Source: Stutzerimonas chloritidismutans AW-1 (GTDB lineage: Bacteria > Pseudomonadota > Gammaproteobacteria > Pseudomonadales > Pseudomonadaceae). From it: DNA of 64,000 nt. Where the stretch lies: positions 1 to 64,000 of the forward strand of contig NZ_AOFQ01000072.1 of assembly GCF_000495915.1 (NCBI RefSeq). The letters are read 5' to 3'. The translations under genes and the position numbers were made by a program. Below the pieces are notes generated by a model. The model was not told the origin of the DNA. It made no database searches and saw only the letters and a list, made by a program, of their open reading frames with translations. Positions 51,721 through 62,496 of this stretch are shown in pieces; position 1 is the first letter of the stretch; every line of letters begins with the position of its first letter.

Positions 51721-52323
51721 ATGAATACCGTAGAAGCCATCCGCACCCGTCGCGCCGTCAAAGTCTACGACCCGAGCTTCCAGCTCAGCCGGGAGGAGAA
51801 GGACGAGCTGCTGCAACTGGCACTGCTGGCACCCTCTGCCTTCAACCTGCAGCACGTGCGCTTCGTCGAGGTGAGCGACCCTGAACTGCGGGCGCAGATC
51901 CGTGAGGTGGGCTGGAACCAGGCGCAGATGACCGATGCCTCGATGCTGGTGGTGATCTGCGCGCAGGTCGACAGCTGGGAAAAGAATGTCCGCCGGGTCT
52001 GGGATGGTGCGCCAGGCGAGGTGCAGAACTTTATGGCCGGCGCCATCGATGCCTACTACCGCGACAAGCCGCAGGTCCAGCGTGACGAAGCCATGCGCAG
52101 TTGCGGCCTGATGGCGCAGACGCTGATGCTCGCGGCACGGGCCAAGGGCCTGGATTCCTGCCCGATGGATGGCTTCGATTTCGAAGCGGTCGGCAAGCTG
52201 ATCAACCTGCCGGACAACCATGTCATCGCGCTGATGGTCGCGGTGGGCAAGCGCGCTGCTGAGCCGAAGCCGCGGATCGGCAAGTTGCCGTTCGATGAGG
52301 TGGTGATTCGCGACCGCTTTTGA
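51721..52323 (+). CDS. Nitroreductase-family FMN oxidoreductase
   Basis: A 200-residue flavoprotein of the nitroreductase fold. Conserved segments are the N-terminal TRRAVKVYDPSF, LALLAPSAFNLQHVRFVEV (flavin contact) and ARAKGLDSCPMDGFDFEAV near the C-terminus. It probably reduces nitro compounds or quinones with NAD(P)H; the physiological substrate is unknown. It stands alone after pckA. Confidence 0.88.
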   Translation: MNTVEAIRTRRAVKVYDPSFQLSREEKDELLQLALLAPSAFNLQHVRFVEVSDPELRAQIREVGWNQAQMTDASMLVVICAQVDSWEKNVRRVWDGAPGEVQNFMAGAIDAYYRDKPQVQRDEAMRSCGLMAQTLMLAARAKGLDSCPMDGFDFEAVGKLINLPDNHVIALMVAVGKRAAEPKPRIGKLPFDEVVIRDRF

Positions 52324-52532
52324 GTTTTCTGGCGAAGGGCGCGCAATGCGTCCTTCCACCTGGGCCCGCTGGCCGCCAACTTTGCCCACCTCAAAGTCCC
52401 ATCCGGCCCGCCCAGGGCCAGCGCTGGGCTGATGGCCACGCTCCGACGACCGGCCGCACATGTCAGCCGCTTTGCAGTACCGTCTCCCTCCTTTTGCTAC
52501 CCTCCGGCCTCCAGTCAAAGGAGTGACTCAGC

Positions 52533-54472
<1,940 letters not shown>

Positions 54473-54473
<1 letters not shown>

Positions 54474-54522
54474 GGTCTGTTGACGTTTCGTTCGCGGCTC
54501 GCGACAAAACGTCAACAGACCC
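54473..54522. repeat. Long perfect palindrome between recQ-like and FIST-MCP genes
   Basis: 16-bp perfect stem GGGTCTGTTGACGTTT (54473-54488) and AAACGTCAACAGACCC (54507-54522), with an 18-base loop. It begins in the last base of the helicase stop codon and lies between convergent genes. There is no U-run. The form is that of a REP-like or element-end palindrome that may also end both transcripts. Confidence 0.75.
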
Positions 54523-54541
54523 TGGCCATCGGCGCACAGCC

Positions 54542-56563
54542 TCAGCGCGCGGTCAGGCCGATCAGCCGGTCGGCGACGCCCTTGGTCTGGCGCGAGGTGC
54601 CAGCGGTGAGGTTGCTCGAGTTCTCCAGTGCATCGAGCAGCCCGGTCAGCGAGCCGACACCGGCCGATTGCGTCTCGATGTGTTGCGCCACCGCGCGAAT
54701 CTCGCTGGCCAGGCGGTCGATGTCGGTGCCGATTTCCTCGGCGTTCTTGCCGGTGATCTCGGCCAGCTTGCGCACCTCGTCCGCCACCACCGCAAAGCCG
54801 CGGCCCATGTCGCCGGCGCGCGCCGCCTCGATCGCCGCATTGAGCGCCAGCAGGTTGGTCTGCCCGGCGATCTGCTGGATGGTCTGCACCACCGACTGGA
54901 TGCGCTGACTGGACTGCGCCAGGTCGCGGGCGCTGCTGACCACCTCGTCGGCCTGGTGGACCATCTGCTTGACCGAGCTGCCGGCCTGTTCGATGACGGT
55001 GCCCTGTTGGTTGATGTTCAGCGTCAGGTCGTCCATCGAGCCGTGCAGCTCGTTGGCGCACTGGCTCAGCTGTTCGGACATGGACTGCCGCTCATGGTCG
55101 GCCTGAGACAGGACCTGGCCAAGGTCGGCCAGGCCGCGGAACACCGGGCGGATGTGTTCGTCGAGGCCATTGATGTCCACCGCGCTGCTGTAGTCCTGGC
55201 GCTTGAACTGCTCGATCTGCTTGACCACCACCTGGCTCAGGCCGGTCAGCTTCTTGATCTGCCGGCGCAGGAAGAATGCCTTGAACTCGCCGTGGTAGGC
55301 GATGAAGTTGTCGGTGTACTCGTCGTGGAACTCTTCCTTGCCGTTGGTGCGGAAGAAGAACACCGCCGTCAGGGTCTGGTTGAGGTTGAGGCCGAGGATC
55401 TCGCCGAAGGTCGAGTAACCGGCCACCGGCACGTCATCGAACACTGGGTCCATGCCGCCCAGTGCCTGCTCGTTGTTCAGTCGGCGCAGGATGCAGTCGT
55501 TGAGGATGCCCACCAGCGGCTTGCCGGGCTTGTTGCGCATGAACTGTTGATAGTCGCGGCGGGTGGTCTCGGCCAGCGGGGTGCGCTTGACCATGATCAG
55601 CTCTTCGCCGGGGGCGACGTCGCAGAACAGGTGCACGCGCTCGTTGGCGAAGTCGATCTGCGAGATCGAGCGGACGAACACTTCCTCGCCGACGCGAATG
55701 GCGAAGGAGTAGTCCGAGAGCCGCTGCTCCAGCTCCTGCGGCGCGCATTTGAGCGCCTCGCACAGCGCCTGGACCATCGTGCGGATGTTGCCGCGTGAGT
55801 CGACCACCTGGCTGATGTAACGGTCCTCCAGGGAGGCGCTGAGTACGTTCAGGCTGAGTGGCGTCGGCTCGAAGTTCTGGCTCTTGAACACGCCGAAGCG
55901 TACGTCCCGCGCGCACTTGAGGAAGACGATCAGCGCGTGGTTCTGGTAGCTGCGTTTGCCGTCATGCAGCTGGGTCTTCTGAAAATCCAGCTTGCCACCG
56001 GCCGAGCCGCCGACGAACAGGCAGGGGAAACGACCGGACTCGTACAGGGCCTCCATGAAGAAGGATTCCGAAGCGGAGAGGCCGTCGAAGAAGATGTTCG
56101 CCAGCGTGTCGCGGTAATCGATCTTCATCGACACCTGCACCCGCTTGATCGACGCCGTGAGGCGCGCGATGCGCTCGCCCATCGACAGCCGCTGACCCCC
56201 GCCGCGGATGTCCTCGCACTCCAGCGGCACACGGACGATCTCGGCGGCGGCGATGACGCTGGCGTCGAACAGCTGCAACACCACCCGATCCCACTGCGCG
56301 CCGGTGGCACAGTAAAGCCGCTGGCCCTCGCTGGACAGCTCGCCCGCGGTGGTACACAGGCTGATCGTCGCCTGCGGAAAGCGCTGCGCTATCTGCCTGG
56401 CGACCTCATCCAGATCCACGTGCGGCGAAACGAAGCCGGCAATGTAGGTCGGGTTGAAGCGCAGGGTGGCGAGCTGCTGGGCAAGCTGGTGAGCCGAGCA
56501 GAGCAGGCTCGCCGTGCCGCTGGATTGCGTGTGGCCTGGCTTGAATCGGGAGAGCGAAATCAT
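54542..56563 (-). CDS. Soluble chemoreceptor with FIST sensor domain
   Basis: A 673-residue protein. FIST N (about residues 20-210) and FIST C (about 225-375) sensory domains, which are predicted to bind small ligands such as amino acids, are fused to a methyl-accepting signalling domain (about 480-670). The receptor tip NLLALNAAIEAARAGDMGRG contacts CheA/CheW. No membrane segment is seen, so it is cytoplasmic. I start at MISLSRFKPGHTQSSG, leaving out an upstream extension of 17 codons without a ribosome site. It is divergent from a second, membrane-bound chemoreceptor. Confidence 0.87.
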   Translation of the reverse strand: MISLSRFKPGHTQSSGTASLLCSAHQLAQQLATLRFNPTYIAGFVSPHVDLDEVARQIAQRFPQATISLCTTAGELSSEGQRLYCATGAQWDRVVLQLFDASVIAAAEIVRVPLECEDIRGGGQRLSMGERIARLTASIKRVQVSMKIDYRDTLANIFFDGLSASESFFMEALYESGRFPCLFVGGSAGGKLDFQKTQLHDGKRSYQNHALIVFLKCARDVRFGVFKSQNFEPTPLSLNVLSASLEDRYISQVVDSRGNIRTMVQALCEALKCAPQELEQRLSDYSFAIRVGEEVFVRSISQIDFANERVHLFCDVAPGEELIMVKRTPLAETTRRDYQQFMRNKPGKPLVGILNDCILRRLNNEQALGGMDPVFDDVPVAGYSTFGEILGLNLNQTLTAVFFFRTNGKEEFHDEYTDNFIAYHGEFKAFFLRRQIKKLTGLSQVVVKQIEQFKRQDYSSAVDINGLDEHIRPVFRGLADLGQVLSQADHERQSMSEQLSQCANELHGSMDDLTLNINQQGTVIEQAGSSVKQMVHQADEVVSSARDLAQSSQRIQSVVQTIQQIAGQTNLLALNAAIEAARAGDMGRGFAVVADEVRKLAEITGKNAEEIGTDIDRLASEIRAVAQHIETQSAGVGSLTGLLDALENSSNLTAGTSRQTKGVADRLIGLTAR

Positions 56564-56892
56564 GGGCGTTACTCGCTTGAGGAAGGGAAGCGGGAAACTC
56601 GGCCGCTCCCGCACTGATCAGCCGTCGATCAGAGGCTACATTTTTTGTTATCGGCACCCCGGCCGCGAGCTGCATGCCCGTTCGGCGCCGTCACCGTCAG
56701 CCACGTTATCGGCCGCCGGATCGAAGATCGCCATGCAACCATGGTCTTCATCCGGAAGTACTGGGTGAGGCGGCGATTCCTCTTGATGTGGCGCAACGGA
56801 AGTCGCGCGCGGCTGTGCAATTGTCGACCGGTGACCTGTTGCCGCAGTTGTTGTAGCCGATAGCCAAGGAAAGCCTCTCGAGGAGCGACGCC
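56564..56892. other. Divergent region between the two chemoreceptor genes
   Basis: 329 bp, no gene seen. It has to carry the promoters of both receptor genes. An ATTTTTTGTTAT tract at 56639-56650 is the only AT-rich block, and a CGAGGAG ribosome site precedes the MCP start at 56893. Confidence 0.5.
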
Positions 56893-58527
56893 ATGCCCCG
56901 TCTGTTCACCGATCTCGGATTCCGCTGGAAGATCACCTTGCCCATTGCGGCGCTGGCCCTATTGCTGGTGCTGATGGGCGTTTTCGGGATGCGCGGCATC
57001 GAGCGCGTCACCGATTCCAGCGAGGTCTTGGCCACGCGCCATCTGCCGGCCATCGGTCTGCTGCTCAATGCCGATCGCGACCTGTATCAGGCCTTCGTCG
57101 CCGAGCGCAGCCTGCTCGACAGCGATGCTGGCGAGCATGTGCAGGCACTCAAGGCCAGCCATGCGGAAAACCTCAAGCAGGCCTACGACCGTGTGCAGAA
57201 GTACGCAGCCATGCAACCGGGCGCCGAGGCACTGGCGCTGGTCGAGCAGTTCAATGGCGGCTTTCAGCAATGGGCCGCGGTATCGCAGCGGGTCATCGAG
57301 CAGGTCGATCTCGATCCTCAGGCCGCCAGCGCGCTGAGCTTCGGTGACAGCGAGGTGCGCTTCGATGCCATGCGCGATGCCATCGACAAACTCGGCGAAC
57401 TCGAAGGCGCAGCCGCCGAGGCCGAGGGCGCGGCGGCGATCGCCGAGGGCGCGGCGACATCGAGCCAGCAAGCTGCGGTACTGGTTATCGGTCTGCTCGG
57501 TTGTGCACTGCTCATCCTCGGCCTGCCGCTGGTGGTGCTGCGCCCGATGCGCCGTTTGCTTGATCGGCTGAAGCAGATCGCCGATGGCGATGGCGACCTG
57601 CGCGCCCGCCTGGAGGTGCATTCGGCTGACGAGCTGGGCCAGCTCGGCAATGCCTTCAACCGCTTTCTCGACAAACTGCAGCCGCTGATCGCCGAGGTAG
57701 GACGGGTTACCGCGGAGGTCGAGAGCGCCGCGCGTGGCATGGCGGCGATGGCTGAAACCAACGATCAGCTGATCAGCAGCGAACACGCCGCGGTCGATCA
57801 GGTGACCACCGCGGCGACCGAGATGAGCGCAGCGGTGCACGAAGTCGCGCTCAATGCGCAGAACGCATCGGACGCCGCGCGTGCGGCGGAAACCCAGTCA
57901 CGCCAGGGTGCGTCGGTGGTCAGCAGTACCATCCAGTCGATCCGCCAGCTGGCCGGGGAGGTCGAAGGCGCATCGCAGACCATCGGTGCGCTTGCCGAGG
58001 AAACCGCCAGCATCGGCGCGGTGCTGGAAGTGATTCGCGGCATCGCTGAGCAGACCAATCTGCTCGCGCTCAACGCCGCCATCGAGGCCGCGCGCGCCGG
58101 TGAGCAGGGCCGCGGTTTCGCCGTGGTGGCCGACGAGGTAAGGGCACTGGCCGCGCGCACGCAGGCTTCGACCAAGGATATCCAGGCGCGCATCGAGCGC
58201 CTGCAGAGCGGCGTCGATAAGGCCGTACAGGCCATGCAGATCGGTAGTGACAAGGCGCGAGACAGTGTCGAGCGGGCATCCGGCGTCGATCAGGTGCTGG
58301 CGGAAACCTCCGTGTCGGTGCAGCGCATCAACGATATGGCCGCCCAGATCGCCACCGCGTGCGAGGAGCAGAGCAGCGTTACCGAGGAAATCGCGCGCAA
58401 CATCACCGATATCCGTGACCTGTCCAACGAGGCGGCCACTTATTCCTCGCAGAGCATGCTCGCCAGTCAACAGCTGTCCGGGCTGTCGAAGACGCTGGCG
58501 GAACTGGTTGGCCGTTTCCGCACCTGA
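56893..58527 (+). CDS. Methyl-accepting chemotaxis protein, four-helix-bundle sensor
   Basis: A 544-residue receptor. TM1 is at about residues 17-37, followed by a helical periplasmic sensor of about 155 residues, TM2 at about 195-217, HAMP at about 218-272, then the signalling domain. The tip sequence is EQTNLLALNAAIEAARAGEQ and the kinase-contact hairpin is intact. The sensor resembles four-helix-bundle MCPs rather than Cache domains. The last sensor helix contains tandem EGAA units (about residues 174-190). The ligand is unknown. Confidence 0.9.
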   Translation: MPRLFTDLGFRWKITLPIAALALLLVLMGVFGMRGIERVTDSSEVLATRHLPAIGLLLNADRDLYQAFVAERSLLDSDAGEHVQALKASHAENLKQAYDRVQKYAAMQPGAEALALVEQFNGGFQQWAAVSQRVIEQVDLDPQAASALSFGDSEVRFDAMRDAIDKLGELEGAAAEAEGAAAIAEGAATSSQQAAVLVIGLLGCALLILGLPLVVLRPMRRLLDRLKQIADGDGDLRARLEVHSADELGQLGNAFNRFLDKLQPLIAEVGRVTAEVESAARGMAAMAETNDQLISSEHAAVDQVTTAATEMSAAVHEVALNAQNASDAARAAETQSRQGASVVSSTIQSIRQLAGEVEGASQTIGALAEETASIGAVLEVIRGIAEQTNLLALNAAIEAARAGEQGRGFAVVADEVRALAARTQASTKDIQARIERLQSGVDKAVQAMQIGSDKARDSVERASGVDQVLAETSVSVQRINDMAAQIATACEEQSSVTEEIARNITDIRDLSNEAATYSSQSMLASQQLSGLSKTLAELVGRFRT

Positions 58528-58544
58528 GGCCGGGCGCGCTGCCG

Positions 58545-58739
58545 TTACAGCGAGCCCCACAGCAGCCGACCCAGACCGCTGTCGTTCGGCAGCAGAAGCA
58601 GGCTGAGAATGAACACCAGCAGCAGTCCGGCGGCATAGCAGAGGCTGCTCAGCCTGGAGCGTGCACGGGGCGGGCGCGACGCGGCAGGTGCTTTGCCGCC
58701 GGGGCTCGGCTGGCGCGACTGGGGTAGGTTGCAGGACAT
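58545..58739 (-). CDS. Small single-span membrane protein
   Basis: A 64-residue frame with a basic, proline-rich N-terminal half and one strong hydrophobic segment (YAAGLLLVFILSLLLLPND). It would be an N-in single-span protein. It begins between the divergent aldo/keto reductase and the end of the MCP gene. There is no family match that I know and no clear ribosome site, so it could be a chance frame. Confidence 0.45.
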   Translation of the reverse strand: MSCNLPQSRQPSPGGKAPAASRPPRARSRLSSLCYAAGLLLVFILSLLLLPNDSGLGRLLWGSL

Positions 58740-58961
58740 GCTCGGCTCGACAGTTATCTACCCGCCGTCAACGCAGCAGGCATCGGAAGCGGCGCAGTAA
58801 AGCGCAAATAAAGGCATATTGCCACCACCGTGGCGTCGCTTCCTTACGCCTTGCGTCGCTCTGAAACATCAGGAAAAGCTCCGTACGTCGCCGGGCCGGT
58901 ATCGCGGGATGGCTCGACCATACTCAGAGGTCGATACCGCAAACGACCGGAGACCCCACCC

Positions 58962-59879
58962 ATGCCGACGCGCCGCCAGATCATTCAACGTACAGCCGTG
59001 GCCGCAGCGATGCTGGCGCTCGGTCCGCTGTTGCCGTCGCTGGTGCGGGCAGCCGAGGCGCTGCGTCGACGCGAGATTCCTTCCACCGGCGAGATGCTAC
59101 CCGTCATCGGCCTCGGCACGTCACGCACCCATGACGTGGCCCTGGACGATCCCGAGATGACGCGGCTGCTCGAGGTGCTGCGCGTGCTGCTCGATGGCGG
59201 CGCATCGCTGATCGATACCGCACCGAGCTACGGCAATGCCGAGCGCGTCGTCGGTGAGCTGGTCGAGCGCCACGGCCAGCGCGACAAGGTCTTCCTCGCC
59301 AGCAAGGTATCCTCCAGCGGTCGCGAACGCGGCATGGCGCAGATCGAAGCGAGCTTCAAGGCGCTGCAGACCGACACCATCGACCTGATCCAGGTGCACA
59401 ACCTGCAGGACACCCGCACCCAGCTCGGCCTGCTGCGCGAACTCAAGCAGGAGGGGCGGGTGCGCTACATCGGCGTGACCCACTACCTGGAGTCGGCCCA
59501 CGACCGCCTGCTGGAGACGCTGAAGCAGGAGAAGGTCGACTTCGTGCAGTTCAACTATTCGGTGGGCGAGCGCAACGCCGAGAAGCAGCTGCTGCCGTAC
59601 TGCGCCGACCACGGCATCGCCACGCTGATCAACCGGCCGTTTACCCGTGGCAACCTGCTGTCCAGGGTCAAGGACAAGCCGCTGCCGGCCTGGGCGGTGG
59701 AGATCGATGCCAGCTCCTGGGCGCAGCTGCTGCTCAAGTTCATCCTTGCCGAGCCGGCTGTAACTGCGGTCATACCGGCGACTTCCAACCCGCGCTACAT
59801 GGCCGACAACCTGCTCGCCGGCCAGGGGCGGCTGCCGGATGCGCGACAGCGGCAGATGATCGTCGACGCCTTCCGCTGA
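58962..59879 (+). CDS. Tat-exported aldo/keto reductase
   Basis: A 305-residue NADPH-type oxidoreductase of the AKR superfamily. The tetrad is complete: D85 and Y90 (IDTAPSYG), K115 (FLASKVSS) and H146 (IQVHNLQD). The N-terminus TRRQIIQRTAVAAAMLALGP has a twin-arginine motif and a hydrophobic core, so export by Tat is likely, which is unusual for a reductase of this class. It is followed 7 bp later by a membrane carrier gene, so the two are co-transcribed. Confidence 0.85.
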   Translation: MPTRRQIIQRTAVAAAMLALGPLLPSLVRAAEALRRREIPSTGEMLPVIGLGTSRTHDVALDDPEMTRLLEVLRVLLDGGASLIDTAPSYGNAERVVGELVERHGQRDKVFLASKVSSSGRERGMAQIEASFKALQTDTIDLIQVHNLQDTRTQLGLLRELKQEGRVRYIGVTHYLESAHDRLLETLKQEKVDFVQFNYSVGERNAEKQLLPYCADHGIATLINRPFTRGNLLSRVKDKPLPAWAVEIDASSWAQLLLKFILAEPAVTAVIPATSNPRYMADNLLAGQGRLPDARQRQMIVDAFR

Positions 59880-59886
59880 GCGCCGA

Positions 59887-61212
59887 ATGCCGACTTCGCT
59901 AGCCGCTCGCGGGGCCGCTCTGATCAATGCCCGCCCCGGGGAACTGCGTGCCGCGCTGGCCGGGTTCAGCCTGTTCTTCTGCCTGTTCTCTGGCTACTTC
60001 ATGCTGCGGCCGATTCGCGAGTCTATGGGCATTCAGGGCGGCGTCGAGAACCTGCAGTGGCTGTTTACCGCGACCTTCATCGCCATGCTGGTGGCGGTGC
60101 CACTGTTCGCCTGGCTCAACTCGCGGGTCGCGCGCATCCATTACATCGACTGGGTGTACGGCTTTTTCTGCGTCAACCTGCTCGTGTTCGCGGGGCTGTT
60201 CTTCCTGCTCGGAGACAGCGTCTGGCTGGCGCGGGTGTTCTACGTGTGGATCTCGGTCTACAACCTGTTCGTGGTCTCGGTCGCCTGGAGCCTGATGGCC
60301 GATGTGTTCGACGCGCCACAGGCGCGCCGGCTGTTCGCCTTCATCGCTGCTGGTGCCAGTGTGGGCGGTCTGGTCGGACCGGCGACGAGCGCGCTGTTGG
60401 TCGGCGTGCTCGGTCAGTTCGGGCTGATGCTGCTGGCGGCGCTTTTGCTGGTCGTCGCGGTCGCGCTCAAGCACTACCTGATGGTCTGGCGCGAGGAACG
60501 GGGTGCCGGCCGTCCCGGCGCCGAACATGCCGAAAGTCCACGGCGACCGGTAGCGGGCAACCCATTCAGTGGCCTGACGCGGGTGCTGGGCTCGGGCTAT
60601 CTGCTCGGCATCGCGGCGTTCGTGCTGCTGCTGACGTCCGCCAGCACCTTTCTCTACTTCGAACAGGCAAGGCTGGTCGCCGAGCTGTTTCCGGATCGTG
60701 CCGAGCAGGTGCGGGTGTTCGGTGCGATCGATTTTGTGGTGCAGGCGGGGGCGCTGTTATCTCAGCTGTTCATCACCGGTCGGATCGCCCAGCGCTTGGG
60801 TGTTCGCGTGCTGCTCGCCGCGGTGCCGGCACTAGTTTGCGTGGGCTTCATCGGCCTGGCCCTGGCGCCGACCTTTGTCGTGCTGGCCGCCGTGATGATC
60901 GTGCGTCGCGTCGGCGAATACGCCTTCGTCCGCCCGGGCCGCGAGATGCTCTTCGCGCCACTGGATGCCGAGAGCAAGTACAAGGCGAAGAACTTCATCG
61001 ACACCGTGGTCTATCGCGGCGGCGATGCCCTGAGCGGCTGGGCCAAGAGCCTGCTCGACAGTCTCGGTCAGGGCGTCTGGCTGATCGCCCTGGTCGGCGC
61101 CGTGTGCGCGGCGGTCTGGGGCTTGGTGGGCTGGTTTATCGGCGGACGGGCCGACCGCGCTGGCGCCAAGCCGGATGAGCCGCCTCGGTCGGCAACCGGA
61201 CGAAGCAGCTGA
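59887..61212 (+). CDS. MFS-like / NTP-exchange-type membrane carrier
   Basis: A 441-residue membrane protein with about 11-12 helices. The early segment FSGYFMLRPIRESMGI and the late EYAFVRPGREMLFAP are signatures shared with MFS members and with ATP/ADP-type (TLC) carriers. The cargo is unknown. It starts 7 bp after the aldo/keto reductase, so they form an operon. Confidence 0.82.
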   Translation: MPTSLAARGAALINARPGELRAALAGFSLFFCLFSGYFMLRPIRESMGIQGGVENLQWLFTATFIAMLVAVPLFAWLNSRVARIHYIDWVYGFFCVNLLVFAGLFFLLGDSVWLARVFYVWISVYNLFVVSVAWSLMADVFDAPQARRLFAFIAAGASVGGLVGPATSALLVGVLGQFGLMLLAALLLVVAVALKHYLMVWREERGAGRPGAEHAESPRRPVAGNPFSGLTRVLGSGYLLGIAAFVLLLTSASTFLYFEQARLVAELFPDRAEQVRVFGAIDFVVQAGALLSQLFITGRIAQRLGVRVLLAAVPALVCVGFIGLALAPTFVVLAAVMIVRRVGEYAFVRPGREMLFAPLDAESKYKAKNFIDTVVYRGGDALSGWAKSLLDSLGQGVWLIALVGAVCAAVWGLVGWFIGGRADRAGAKPDEPPRSATGRSS

Positions 61213-61272
61213 ACCTCGCCGACGCACACGCCTCGAACTCTAGTAGGTACGTCATCTATCAGGAGTAGTCGT

Positions 61273-61695
61273 ATGCAAGTGCAGGTCAATAGCAACCACA
61301 TCCCTGGCAGCGTCGAGCTGCACGAGTGGGTCGGTACGACCGTTGAGGATCGGCTCGAGCGTTTCGACGACTTCCTCACCCGAGTGGAAGTCCATGTCAG
61401 CGATGAAAACGCGCAGAAGGCCGGCGCCGATGACAAGCGTTGCCAGATCGAGGCGCGGCCCAAGGGGCATCAGGCGGTGTCGGTGACGCACAAGGCCGAG
61501 TCGCTGCAGCTGGCGGTCGATGGCGCGGCGGACAAGATGCAGCACGCGCTGGAGCATCTGATGGGCAAGCTGGACACCCGCGTACTGTCCAGCGGCGAGT
61601 TGAATGATCCGCTGCTCGACGAGCAGCCTCAGGCCGTCAAGGATGCGATGCTCGAAGAGGAATTCCTGGAAAAGCAGGACGAGCTCGACAAGTGA
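61273..61695 (+). CDS. HPF/RaiA-family ribosome-associated protein
   Basis: A 140-residue protein with a ribosome hibernation-factor fold. The N-terminal part (about residues 1-95) follows the beta-alpha-beta pattern with DFLTRVEVHVSDENA. The acidic C-terminal tail (EEEFLEKQDELDK) is an added region. Members bind between ribosomal subunits and slow translation in stress. The start has CAGGAG 7 bp upstream. Confidence 0.75.
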   Translation: MQVQVNSNHIPGSVELHEWVGTTVEDRLERFDDFLTRVEVHVSDENAQKAGADDKRCQIEARPKGHQAVSVTHKAESLQLAVDGAADKMQHALEHLMGKLDTRVLSSGELNDPLLDEQPQAVKDAMLEEEFLEKQDELDK

Positions 61696-61701
61696 CCCCG
61701 T

Positions 61702-61727
61702 CGCCCCGGCCGCGTGCCGGGGCGTTT
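61702..61727 (+). terminator. Intrinsic terminator after the HPF-like gene
   Basis: Stem CGCCCCGG / CCGGGGCG with a 7-base loop, followed by TTT. Confidence 0.75.
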
Positions 61728-61806
61728 CCACCCCCTTCATCCTCTTTCTATCCCCCTGCTGCCAGGCATGCGCCTTGGCGGCCGGGCCCGTGTATCCGGT
61801 AGCCAG

Positions 61807-62367
61807 ATGCAGATCATCCTCGTGCGGCACGGTAGACCCGACCACGGCGCAGCGCGCTGGAGCACGCCGGTTGGCATGAAAACCTGGGTCGAGCGCTACA
61901 ACGCTGCGGAGGTCGTCGCCGCCGAGCGCCCGGACAGTCTGGTCGCGCTGGCAGGCTCGGTTGGCATCGTGGTCTGCAGCTCCCTGCAGCGCTGCATCGA
62001 ATCGCGCTCGCATCTTGAATGCGACTGCTGTGAACTACCTGATCCGCTGTTCGCCGAGCCGCACCTGCCGTATCCCGAGTGGGGACTGCCGCTGTTGCCG
62101 TCGCGCTTCTGGCGCCTGGCGTTTCGCACCGCCTGGTTTCTCGGCTTCGCCAGCCATACCGAGCACATCCGCGAATCCACCAGGCGTGCCAGCGCAGCGG
62201 CTGATCGGTTGATCGAGCTGGCCGAGGCCAATGAAAGCGTGTTGCTGATGGGGCACAAGATCATGAATGCGCTGATCGCCCGGCAACTTCGTCAGCGCGG
62301 CTGGCGTGGCCCCGCTCTGCCGCTGCTCACCGGCTACTGGCAGCCGAGTCGCTACAGCAAGGGCTGA
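61807..62367 (+). CDS. Histidine phosphatase superfamily protein
   Basis: A 186-residue phosphatase of the phosphoglycerate-mutase fold. The catalytic motif is VRHGRPDHG at about residues 6-14, the second half carries a conserved SLQRC, and the last histidine is in LLMGHKIM. The substrate is unknown. I start at MQIILVRHGRPDHG because the RHG motif comes within the first ten residues in the family; upstream codons are unlikely. Confidence 0.82.
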   Translation: MQIILVRHGRPDHGAARWSTPVGMKTWVERYNAAEVVAAERPDSLVALAGSVGIVVCSSLQRCIESRSHLECDCCELPDPLFAEPHLPYPEWGLPLLPSRFWRLAFRTAWFLGFASHTEHIRESTRRASAAADRLIELAEANESVLLMGHKIMNALIARQLRQRGWRGPALPLLTGYWQPSRYSKG

Positions 62368-62496
62368 AAGCCAAGCTAGAGCACTCCGTACAGCATGCGT
62401 TCCGCCTCCCTTCGGTCATTCGGCAACCGCTTTGGCTTGCCAGATGAAACGTTTCAGCTACCTTGATCAGGAGTCATAACAACAAAGGGAACCCCC

